From Lagopus muta (taxonomy: Eukaryota; Chordata; Aves; Galliformes; Phasianidae): a DNA stretch of 64,000 nt. The position numbers and the translations under genes were made by a program. A model generated the notes under the pieces. It had not been told where the DNA came from. It saw only the letters and a program-made list of their open reading frames with translations, and searched no databases. The number at the start of each line of letters is the position of its first letter. Position 1 is the first letter of the stretch. The stretch spans positions 53,270,972-53,334,971 of the forward strand of contig NC_064437.1 in NCBI RefSeq assembly GCF_023343835.1, written 5' to 3'. Of the stretch, positions 23,037 through 32,740 are shown one piece after another.

Positions 23037-26000
23037 TCAGGGCAGGCTGTGCTCTGAGCCCTCCAGGCTGCTCTCCGTGGCCCCGTATCCACGGAGCCTC
23101 AGCAGCCCCGCATGGCACGGTGGGGTGAGGGGTTGGCGGGCAGCAAAGACACGGCTGATCTCCACGAAGGTCTTGTTCTTGGTCTCGGGGACAATGAGGT
23201 AGACATAGAGGGCCACCAGCAGGCAGATCCCACAGAAAACCAAGTAGGAAAAGGCACCGGTTGACATCTGGGGACAAGGAGAGGGAAGGGTTGGGGCGGC
23301 TGGTCTCGGCTCCTGGGGGAGCAGAGGGGTCAGGGCCATCCCAGAGCCCAACCCGAGGCCATTACCTGCAGGAATGGGAAGATGAAGCCAATGGTGAAAT
23401 TGCAGAGCCAATTGAGAGAACCCCCCAGGACATAGGCAGCCGAGCGGTGGGACTGCGTGAAGAGCTCGGCTGTCATCAGGAAGGGGACGCCAGCTGCAGA
23501 GGGATGGTTGGGTCAGTGGCAGGGGACCAGGATGTCACGGCCCTTTGGGACAATGGGATGGGTACTGGACCGGGAAGCTTCAGTCCTGGTGCTGTGCTCG
23601 GGGTCCCAGTGCTGGGGATGCTCAAGTCATCCTCATGAGAGGTGCTCCAAGGAAGGAAATGAACAAGCAAGCAAAAGTGATAATAACTCCAGGAGGAGTG
23701 CAGCCCCCGATGGACTCTTACTCACAGCTCGCCCAGAATAGAAATATGTATATTTTTGTTATAAAAGTCCTATTCATCATTGTTTGTGAACAATGAGCCA
23801 TTAAAATCCTAATTAAAGATGTAATTACAGTGAATAAAGTCTGGGCTGAGGATGAATTATAGATCTGCTAACGGCTCTGCTAATACATCAACTGGGTAAA
23901 GCAGGGCAGGTTCTGTGCCTGAGGTCTGGAGCACCCAGCTCTGTGCTGTCCCCTGTCCCCAGCCCCGGCCCCACAGCCCCCAGGCCCACCTGGCCCCATG
24001 CAGAACCCAGCGATGATGCCCACCACGCAGGCGACGGCGACGTAACGCATCCAGGGCAGGGCAGTCTGTGGTGGGACACGGGATGGTGGGACACCAGTAC
24101 AGAAGAGAGATGGGTGGTCCGGGGCAAAGCAGAGCCAGCTCAGGGAGCACCCATCCCATCCACTGGAGGGTTGGACTTGGTGATCTCAGTGATCTTTTCC
24201 AACCTTAACGCTTCTATGCATTCTATGTCTGTGATTCATCCTTTCACCACCCAGCCCTCATTAAGGGTTGCCCGGGGTTGGAATCTCATTAAGGCACCCA
24301 AGGCCCATGGGATGGCAATGTCCCAGCCCTACCTGAAGCAGCAGGCAGCCGGTGATGCCTGCCAGGCAAGTGCCCATGGCACAGAACCCAGTGATGATGA
24401 GGGGCCGCCGGCCCAGCTTCTCAATGGTGAAGCACTGCCAGGGGAGAGCAGAAAGCAAGGGGACAATGGGGATCCCACGGTGGTGGTGAGGGTACACTGT
24501 GGGTCCTGGTCCAGCTGCAGGCATGGAGTGCTCCTGGTGGCACCTCTATGTCCTCATTCAGATGTATGTCCTAAAATTGAGCCTTCTCACCCCATTCTTC
24601 CACCCCGTTTTCCTGCCACCCCCCTGCAGAGAGTGGCACAGATGGTATATGGGGTCTATCTGACCCAAGGCTCGATGGCGCTGGGTGCTGAGGTCTGTCT
24701 GTCCATCCCTCACTCACCCCAATCAGCCCCGCAACAACTTCAATGGCGCCGGTGCCCACAGTGGTATAAGGGATCTGGGATTTGGGGATCCCTGCGTTCT
24801 GGAAGATGGTGTTGGTGTAAAACCAGATCTGCCAAGGAATGGACTCAATGTGAGCGGGGGCACAGAACTCTGTGTCCCAGCAGAACCAGGCTTCAGGACC
24901 AGGACTCACAGCATCGATCCCTGAGAGCTGCATGCCCACATTCACCACCGCCACCGAGAGGGTCTGCCAGCGCACCGAGCCGTCCTGCAGCAGCTGTCGG
25001 ACAGAGAGCGTCTGCACCGAGGAGAGGGACTGCTGCTCCTCCTTCATCTCCTCCAGCACCTCCTGCACATCAGGTGTCCCCAGGAACCGGTGCAGCGCTG
25101 TGGGTGAGGGTGGATGGGTCTCATAAACACGGCATGGGGGGATCCAGTGGGCCGTGCATCCCTGGGAGTCAGGGAGATGCCCTGACACCACAGTGATGGG
25201 CACCGGGGAAATGCTATGGGATAGTTGAGTGGGAGAGAAGATTTGGGTTATACGGGGTATGGGGGCTGTCAGGGTAGTGTGGTAGGACGCATACACGCAG
25301 GTGGCTCCCCCCTAGGACAACCCTCACCCTCAGTTGCCCCACAGACATCATTCCTCTCTATCAGTAGGAACCGTGGGCTCTCTGGGAAGCAGTGCAGCAG
25401 CAGGAGCTGGAGGGAGGCAGGGATAGCCACCACCGCTAGGAACAGCGGCCAGTACCTGTCCTGGGGAGAGCAGAGATGGAGATGTGTCATGGGGAGGGCA
25501 GTGCAGGGCCTGCGGTAGGGGCACAAAGGGGACATTCCATTGGGGGGTAACCCTTTGGGAGGGCATCCCACTGGGGGACATCCCATTGGGCAGTACCCCA
25601 TTGGGTGATACCCCATCCTGCTCACCTGGCCCAGCAGCTCAGGCAGCCCCAGCACCTGCGCGCAGAACACCCCCAGGCAGATGAAGATGCTGGGCAGGAG
25701 GCCCAGGAAACCCCGCAGGTTCTTGGGAGCGATTTCTCCCAGGTAGAGGGGCACCACGCTGAGACAGATACCTGACAGCATGGACAGCAGGGCCAGGTGG
25801 TAGGCAGCGAGGTGGCCACACAGACAACCCCAGACCCTCTCAGGGTTAGGGTTAGGGTCTTCTCCACCCACCTGAGTGCAGCCCAGTGATGGCACGGCCG
25901 ATGATCACCATCTCGGGGGCTGCCAGCTGTCGGCTGAAGGCCATGAGGCCACCGGCCAGGAGGACGAGCAGAGCGCTGCGTCCCAGCGTGCCGTGCCTAT

Positions 26001-26900
26001 GGGGTACACACAGCAGTGGGGCAGCCCCTACGGCCCCATCTGCCCCGTGCCACCCCCTTACCTGCCATAGCGTGCCACCAGAGTCCCCACCAGCAAAGAG
26101 CCCCCCAGCCCGCCCAGGGCGAAGATGGAGACGGTCAGAGAGTAGAGGAGGGTGAGGGGCCCAGGGGGCAGCCCGTGCCCATAGCGCTGGGACCACGTGG
26201 CATTGTAGAAGGCCTTTATGTGCTGTGGGGCAGAGAGATGGGCACTGACTGGAGAGGAGAAAGGCGGGGGGCCAACAGCATCACAGCCAGCCCTGAGGCA
26301 ACAGCCTGAGGGAAGAGCCAGCACTTCACTGTTGGGCAGGAGTTGGGGTCCCACCGCCTCCACGGAGGGATGCAGATCCCGGTGGGGCTGTGCCATCCCT
26401 TACCGCCGCTGGCGAGTTCACCACAGCCAGGTTGTAGCCATAGAGCATGGAGGAGCCGAAGGATACCAGGAGGGTGACGGAGAGCAGGGGGCAGGTGAGG
26501 CGCTGGGGGAGAGGAGAGCAACAGAGCCCTGTTCCAAGCACATAGCCCAGCCCCACAGAGCTCCCCAGTAGCCAAATCCCAGTCCTGGGAGTTTCCTCTC
26601 CCCCAGCCCCCCTTTCTGAGCCCAGTAGTCAGATCCATAGCACTCAGCAGCTCCCGGCTCACGCACACCAAATCCTCACTAATCCCAGTCGGAATCCCGA
26701 GCTGGGAACTGGGGGGGGGGGGGTTACACACCATGAGGGATGTGGGGAATGGGGATGGGGCAGCCCCCAACCCAGACCCCTGCCTACCCAACACTCACCC
26801 CACTGATGTCCCTGCTGGGCCGCGAGGTCCCCTTCTCATCGGTCTGAGGATGAGGAGGAGGGGAGGAAGGCAGCCCCTGTGCCTGGCTCTTCTCTCCCAT
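23037..26900 (-). CDS. Class II SLC2A (GLUT) facilitative transporter, complete; SLC2A15-like candidate
   Basis: Twelve-helix major-facilitator sugar transporter of the plasma membrane. Coding exons on the minus strand: 26900-26799, 26502-26404, 26222-26062, 25996-25872, 25771-25626, 25460-25328, 25097-24910, 24828-24718, 24434-24333, 24065-23990, 23493-23366 and 23267-23037. They total 1602 bases, 533 codons plus TGA, with all phases consistent and GT/AG junctions. Diagnostic motifs: TM1 LYGYNLAVVNSP; N-glycosylation site NAT in the first loop; PLYLGEIAPKNLRG; PESPRFLL; GMQLSGIDAIWFY; KLGRRPL; GPAGVPFLMTAELF; PETKNKTFVEI. The pattern matches class II (GLUT5/7/9/11) rather than class I. The start has A at -3 and G at +4. 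The gene is compact, with introns under about 500 bases. Its place between POLL and BTRC has no SLC2A counterpart in human. Fish slc2a15, a pigment-cell gene lost in mammals, is my leading identification but is unproven, so no symbol is given. Confidence 0.92.
23715..23900. promoter_or_regulatory. Candidate enhancer inside SLC2A intron 10
   Basis: Lies between exons 10 and 11 of the transporter gene (intron 23494-23989). AT-rich with GAACAATG (SOX-like), CCATTAAAATCCTAATTAAAG (partly quoted), GTAATTACAG and GATGAATTATAG. The contrast with the GC-rich exons on either side is strong. No coding potential. Inferred. Confidence 0.5.
24160..24238 (+). mobile_element. CR1 LINE 3' end in SLC2A intron 9
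   Basis: GGTTGGACTTGGTGATCT and TTTTCCAACCTTAACGCTTC followed by TTCTATG-type ends show a short CR1 terminus on the plus strand, antisense to the host gene. Confidence 0.9.
25531..25618. repeat. 15-bp minisatellite in SLC2A intron 5
   Basis: About six copies of a unit like catcccattgggggg(a) at 15-16 base spacing. On the minus strand the array keeps an open five-residue periodic frame (GYCPM / GCPPV-type), but it lies in the intron between exons 5 and 6, so it is not expected to be translated. Confidence 0.85.
25843..25857 (+). repeat. Short interstitial telomere-type repeat
   Basis: GGGTTAGGGTTAGGG, two and a half TTAGGG units, inside the intron between exons 4 and 5 of the SLC2A gene. Confidence 0.9.
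26711..26723 (+). repeat. Run of 13 G in SLC2A intron 1
   Basis: Uninterrupted 13-G homopolymer (13 C in the transcript sense), between coding exons 1 and 2. Confidence 0.95.
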
Positions 26901-28239
26901 TTTCAGATGGAAGGAGGGAAGGGAAAGGAAAAGAAGGAAAGGCAGTCTGAGTATTGTCCCCTGGGCTCATTGGAGGCTTCAAAGTGGGCGGAGGAGGAGT
27001 CTGGAACCCTCCCTGCCTCAATGGGGCTCCTCAGGACTGGAGGCAGAGGGTTGAAGGGGATGCCCACATCTCCCAGCACCGCCATCAGCCCCCCACCATC
27101 ACATCGGGCTGCGAGGCAGCTATGCCCCATCTGCAGTGATGAGGGTAGGAGGGCTGGTGACCCACGTGTCCTGATGAATGGGGGCATCTGCCCTTGTCGG
27201 GACCAGGGTGGCAGAGCCCCCAGCCCCAGGGTGCAGCCCCCAGCCCCAGAGAGTAGAGATGCAGCTCATGGCAGCTCAGAGGAATCCAATTTTGCTGCGG
27301 CCAGGAGCTGCCTCCCCTGCTGCTAATGAAGTGCCTTTAATTAGCAGCCTAATAGCAAGCTCTTAATTTGCTGAACAGCCAGTCAAAAGGATGGGGACCC
27401 CACTAAGCCAGGCTGGCAACAGCTCCAAAAGCTTAAAAGGGACAGGCCAGGCTGGCTGGCCCCACCGTGGGACAGGTCCCTCCACACGGGACTCCCTGTG
27501 TCCTGCATTGATGTTCCGAGAGCCCCTCCATCTCTCTCTGCCTCAGTTTCCCCATGTCTTCATTGGGACATCGACCCGCATAGATCTGTGGGACTTCCAG
27601 GGCTCTGTCCTCAGAGCAGAAGGACAAGGCTGCTGTCACGGGGCTGTCACTGGATTTAGGAGTAAATCTGGGTTACTGTCACTGGTCCCCAGCAGCTGCT
27701 AGAGCTTTGGTGGATGTGCAGGTGGGGACAACGTGGCAGGAAGGGAGGGGGGTGAGGAGGAAGCCTGAGGTGTCAATTAAGGGCCACTGGGGAGCCGGGT
27801 TAATTGGAGACACTCCTGCGACCTGACCCGGCGATGGTGGCACAAGGTGCAATGGGGACAAGCGCTGGCAAGCAACCCCCACTGCTCTGTGCTGGGATGC
27901 AGCTCAGCACTGCGTCTTACAGGCAGCCCCGGTCCTCCCTGACTCCGTGTGCTTTGGGGGGAAAGCAGGAGCCAGACCCCAATCCATCCCATTCCCTCCC
28001 ACTCCCACCCCTGCAGGACCGCTCACAGTCACCTCCTTATCTGGGTGCTCTCCCACTGCAGGAAGGCCACGTACCTGCACGGAGCCCTTCCAAGCCCAGG
28101 TTTTCCTCTTCCAAGCCCAGCAGCCCTGGCACAGCAGCCCCTCACCTCAGCAAACATCCCCAGCAGCCACGAGGCTCCCACCATTAATGTGCCCAGCAGG
28201 CCGACACCGACTGATTTCCCTCTTCCCCAAACACTCCTT
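26901..28239. other. Region upstream of SLC2A, with a short enhancer-like block
   Basis: This holds the 5' UTR and promoter of the minus-strand SLC2A gene, which I cannot delimit; no TATA box or clear CpG island is seen. At 27285-27385 there is a compact block with GCTAATGAAGTGC, CTTTAATTAGCAGCC and CTTAATTTGC, which looks like a homeodomain-site cluster. The rest is GC-rich and holds no gene I can support. Confidence 0.5.
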
Positions 28240-28530
28240 GCTGAAGTGTGCATATAAAATTGAAAGAAAAAAAAAAAGAAAGAAACCACCACCAGAAAAT
28301 TTCATTTTAAAGCCGTGGGTCGATCAAACGCTGTTAATTTGGAGATATGGCAAACATTACTTTCCTTCTCCATTTGAAGTGGAAATAAGGCACACATTTT
28401 TAAAAGGAAAGGGTAATTAAGCACTGAATCTATTTAAGATAAGCTGCCTGGCACTCACTCTGTTCCTGCAGAAATTTACAATGAAGATTGCTTTTCTGTC
28501 TCAGATCCTGTGCTCCTGGATGTGAAGGCA
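28240..28530. promoter_or_regulatory. Candidate conserved non-coding element (enhancer-like) E
   Basis: After an A-rich run (28267-28280) the block carries GGGTCGATCAAACGC, TGTTAATTTGGAG, GGGTAATTAAGCAC and ATTTAAGATAAGC. The sequence is complex and AT-rich with no repeat signature. Inferred regulatory. Confidence 0.45.
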
Positions 28531-28564
28531 GAATTGCTGGGAAGTTCTCCAGCTCACTCTGATG

Positions 28565-28709
28565 CGTTGGAACTGGATGGTCTTTGGGGTTCCCTCCAGC
28601 CCCACTATTCTGTGACTCTCCCATCTTTGGGGTCCCTTCCAGCCCAACCATTCTGTGATTTTCTCACCTCAGGGGTCCCTTCCAACTCGATCACTCTGTG
28701 ATTCGATGA
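28565..28709 (+). mobile_element. CR1 3' terminus in three tandem partial copies
   Basis: Three successive versions of the CR1 tail: ...GGGTTCCCTCCAGCCCCACT-ATTCTGTGA (ending about 28617), then GGGGTCCCTTCCAGCCCAAC-CATTCTGTGA (about 28662), then GGGGTCCCTTCCAACTCGAT-CACTCTGTGATT (about 28704). The unit is about 43-48 bases. Only the first has the upstream GTTGGAACTGGATGG. Confidence 0.85.
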
Positions 28710-28989
28710 CCCTTGTCTTTGGGCATCGATGAGAAGGAGAGGAAGGGTTGGCTAGGGATAGAGCAGGACAGGAACAGCAGAGGATAAAGCAGCACAAATC
28801 GACGATGTATGTATTAAAAATCCAACCCTCTCCAAACAAAGCACATGGCTGCTGGGAATGCTGTCACAAGGAGAGATGGGGATTGGAGGTGACAGGACTC
28901 CCGGCCCAGCAGAAAGCAGGAGGTTCACCATCTCCATCCCCTGCTGCTTCCCAAGAATGGAGCCAGCAGGGAGAGCGGCAGCGGGCGCG

Positions 28990-29300
28990 CGGCAAGCGTT
29001 TGTTTTGTGCCCACCCTGGGAGCCGGGATCTTAAAACCGCAGTCGCCTTTGTGTTAAAAGGGGCTGTGAAGTAAAACGGGAAGATCTGAGGTTGCCATCC
29101 GCAGAGCATTTGTAAGAGAAAGGTATTCTGAGGCCAAGGGTGCTCGCGTTTGAATTGTCAGCGTTTCAGCATCCCCAGCCATTGTGTCGCATGGCGGTGC
29201 TGCGATATGTCAATTACTCACTCATTATTGAACAGCAGGATTCTGATTAGCTTATAAAACAAATTTGTGCTTCTCCTACCAGGATCTTGCAAGTGTACCC
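28990..29300. promoter_or_regulatory. Candidate conserved non-coding element (enhancer-like) F
   Basis: A CpG-containing part (28981-29190) leads into TGCGATATGTCAATTACTC and CATTATTGAACAG, then GATTAGCTTATAAAAC at about 29243-29258. The dense TAAT/ATTA/TGTCA motifs and lack of frames suggest an enhancer. It lies between the SLC2A 5' end and the BTRC 3' UTR. Confidence 0.5.
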
Positions 29301-30143
29301 AGAAAAGCACAGTCTTTATACTTTTATAGGCAAGATGGTTGTGGCTCGGTGCCTCGCATCCACTCTGACTTACAGGGCAGACGCATTCGACCCAGCTAGA
29401 GGCCACCAGTCATTCAGTGGAGTTTGTTAATTAAAAAGTATGCTGTGGTTTTAGGAAAAAGTGGTGGTGGTGGGTTTTTTTCCCCCTCTTTCTGCCTTCC
29501 AGAGCACAGACAGAGGCCCGGCAGCAGCCCCCAGGCTGGTGCTGGGGCAGGGAGGTTCATGCATGTCCAAGTGCAAGGCACAGCCCTGATGGTCCAACAC
29601 TGTCCTTCATCCCAAAAGGAACACAGGAGAGGTTCACAGCTTAACCTTTGTATTTGTATTTAAGTTATTTTCTGAACAGTTAAAAAAAAACAAACCACAC
29701 TGTTACCATGACCCTAGCTCAAGTGAACATTAGTACATTAACTACACATCACCGTAACATAATCACAAAATTCAAAGCACTCGTTACTTAAGAATCCAGA
29801 TAACAAATATAGCAGAGTAACAAACCGAAAACTCTGGAGAAGCCACGTCCTTCTCCCCCCCCCAGCCCTCAGTCTGAGCAGGGATGCAGCACAGGACAGT
29901 TTTTGGGGTGACCACCTACTACAAAAGGGACCCATCCAGCAGTCAGTTACCACACATTAAGGGCTCGTACATCCATGCACATCAGCATCCCTCTGATTTT
30001 CAGTGTATCAGTTTAACGTCACTGAAGATTAACCAGTGGTGACAACTCCTGTGAGATATCCACGGGACAAGCAGGGAAGCCCAGCGGTCTTTGGGAACAA
30101 GCACAAAGTCACGGGGAGAATTTTCTGACAAGACAAAGGATGA

Positions 30144-30149
30144 TTTATT
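30144..30149 (-). terminator. BTRC: Candidate distal BTRC polyadenylation signal
   Basis: TTTATT on the plus strand is AATAAA on the BTRC sense strand, about 5.6 kb after the stop codon. Confidence 0.25.
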
Positions 30150-32734
30150 CTGGCTGTGTATCAAGGCTCACCATGGGAGAGGAGCTCTGGGAACGTGCCA
30201 GGAGTTAGGCTACAGTTCATTAAAAAAAACAGGAGTGAGGGGGAAAGGAGGGGAACCAAATCTCAGCCTCAGCAGGCAACCATCCCTCCCAGCCCACTGC
30301 TGGGGATGGGCAGAAGGAATGTGCCCGTGGGACCTGCCGCTTCTGTTCTGGTATTAAGTGAGGACAAAGACCGTGGCCCTCACGCCAATCAACCCAGTGG
30401 GATGTGCTGGCAGGATGAAGGAGGGATTTCATATGGAGACCTCTCCAGGGACAGCCAGGTCTCCTGCCATTGCCCTTCCTTCTGGGAAGCTGTTATTACT
30501 CCCTGGGGAACAGCAGCAGGGCAAGGCTCAGCACATCAGTGCATCATGCATGCCACTGGGAGACCTGGCAAAGTCCTCTTGGTCACTGCAGTTCAGACCT
30601 CTCACCCCGTGCCCCCAGTGCAGCTTAAACGTGGGCATCGCTGGACCCACCCACTCCTGCAGGCACTGCTTGATGACCTCCTGGCATTTCTGATGTCCTC
30701 ACAGTAATCCTTCATCCTCGTGAGCCAAATACATCAGCTAAGAACCCTGTTTTTGCAGCACTGTCCCCGCTCGTGCAGAGCTCCACCTCACCCCCACGCT
30801 TCCCTCCTAGCCTTCAGCCACACGGTTCTCTCCTCCTCTCCTCCCCTGGCCTGCAGCAGGAAGGCTGGGGCTCCTCTCCTCGCATCTCTCCCCAAGGAGA
30901 GCTGGTAGTGCCGTGCCTCAGCACAAACACCGACTGCATCAGCCACAAGTCAGACCTACAGGTGTGAAAGGAAGGCGCTCTCAGAGACGTGCTGCCCCAT
31001 CAGAGCCAGGATGCTGAAGGACTGAGAGCCAAGCCTGGAGCCCTGCTCAGACTGAGGAAGGAGTGCGTGACAGGGGCAGGGAACATACCTGGGGCAGGGA
31101 ACGCGCATGGTAGTCTCCAGTTTTTTCAGTGTTGTTAAAAAAAAGAAAAGAAAAAAAAAAAGAAAACAAGGATCCTTTAGAGCTGGAGCAGGTGGCAGGT
31201 AGGTGGAGCACGGTGGTCCAAGTCAGCTTCCAGTTCAGGAACAAGTGTAAAGCATTTCAACGTTTCTGATGATCAGGCTTCTCGACTTGTCACCTGCATC
31301 CTTCCCTTCCGGCAGCAGACGTGTCTGTCCCTGAAGGTTACTGGGGAGGAGACAGCCACACAAGTTCCCTCGCTGCAAACTCCTTTGTGCCATTTTCTAT
31401 TTGCATATTTTAAAGCAAGCTGAATTCCTCTGAAGATGAGAAATATTTGCAGCACAACAGTGTCAAGGAGTCATAAGCAGGAGATGGTATGGCCAGAGGG
31501 ACTGTCCTGCTTTGGATGCCCCACACCTGCAGCACTCGGATCCCGCAGCGCAAGGGGAAGGCTCTGCGAGCTCCCTGCTTGTGGGAGAAGTGACCACCTC
31601 TATGCAGCAGAGGTATTTCATTTCAAAGCCATGTGCAACACTTAAAGCCCACAGACACCTTCAGCCCCTTTTGTCTCCTTTCTGTAGGCAGGTGCTAGCT
31701 CTTTTCATCATAAGCTCTGCAATTACTCCAACCTGGCTGAGGGATTACCCATTCAGTTCATGCTGAAACCTCTCTCACAGGTGCTCTTGCCCTCTCATGC
31801 ACAAGCACACGTATGCTAAGGGGGGAAGTTTGAAAAAGCCACTCTTCTCTGACTCTGGGAGATGTACTTATCAGACTGCTCCTCCCTGTGTGCAAATGAA
31901 CACCACCAAGTGCCAGCCTGTGGCAGCTTCAAGTTGAAGTTACATCAGTTCACTTCGGTTTCCTTCCTAGCTATCAGAAAACGTGTACAACTCAGGGATG
32001 GGTTAAGAATCCTCAGCCTCCTGCAGTTCTGTACAAAGTACCCAGACACAGCCCTTACTTGAAGGGGAGACACCGTTCCTATGTTTGCCAAAAAATGGGA
32101 GCTCAGCTGTTGCTCCCAAACTGTACCTTAAAGAGCTTTAGACAGCAGAGTTTGAACTACAGTACCACTTGAAATACCCAGCACTTAGAAGTTACAACAC
32201 AGCAGCATGGAGCAGCAGGGCTATGACAACCACAGCAGTCTGCAGCGGTGCGCTCCCTGCGCCTGGCCAGCCAGCCTTCTGCTTCTCCCAGATTTCTGCA
32301 GACAGTAGAATAAAACACATTTCTGCAGGTGCTACCCACAAAGATGCAACTAAAACATTAGAAGTTCTGCAGCTGTCAGAGGCTGGAGTAACAGATCACT
32401 GTTTTCCACAGTAACCTAAATGTGAAAGGCAGAGGACAACCAGACAAGATGAGGAAAGTGACTACCAGATCTGAAGCCAAGCTTTATCCCCTACAGATAT
32501 GTAACCATGCTGCAGACCTTGTAGTAACTGAACTAAGAGGAACTGTGTGCAAGTAGGATTAAAAATTAGACTCTGAACTTCAACTGAGAGAAGTCTGGGA
32601 TGTAAACTTGGATGCTCTCTGCTCCCCTTCCAGTTTTGCCCTGGGACTGCAGTGCAGCTGATATGTATAACTGTCTGAAATCCACAGCAACCCTCTTAGA
32701 CTCAAAAGTAGCATCAAAATTAGTTGCAAATGAA

Positions 32735-32740
32735 TTTATT
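32735..32740 (-). terminator. BTRC: Candidate proximal BTRC polyadenylation signal
   Basis: AATAAA on the sense strand about 3.0 kb after the stop codon, in a locally AT-rich stretch. Confidence 0.3.

Noticed and set aside
23943..25196. 417-codon open frame on the plus strand, the longest in the window
   Set aside because: It runs antisense across SLC2A exons 7-9 and part of exon 10 and their introns, includes a CR1 tail, and has no family motif. Its length is explained by high GC and by the complementary codon pattern of real exons.
25269..25895. 208-codon minus-strand frame read as a single exon
   Set aside because: It merges SLC2A exons 5 and 6 with the intron between them, where a 15-bp repeat happens to be open. 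Splice sites and family alignment give the separate exons.
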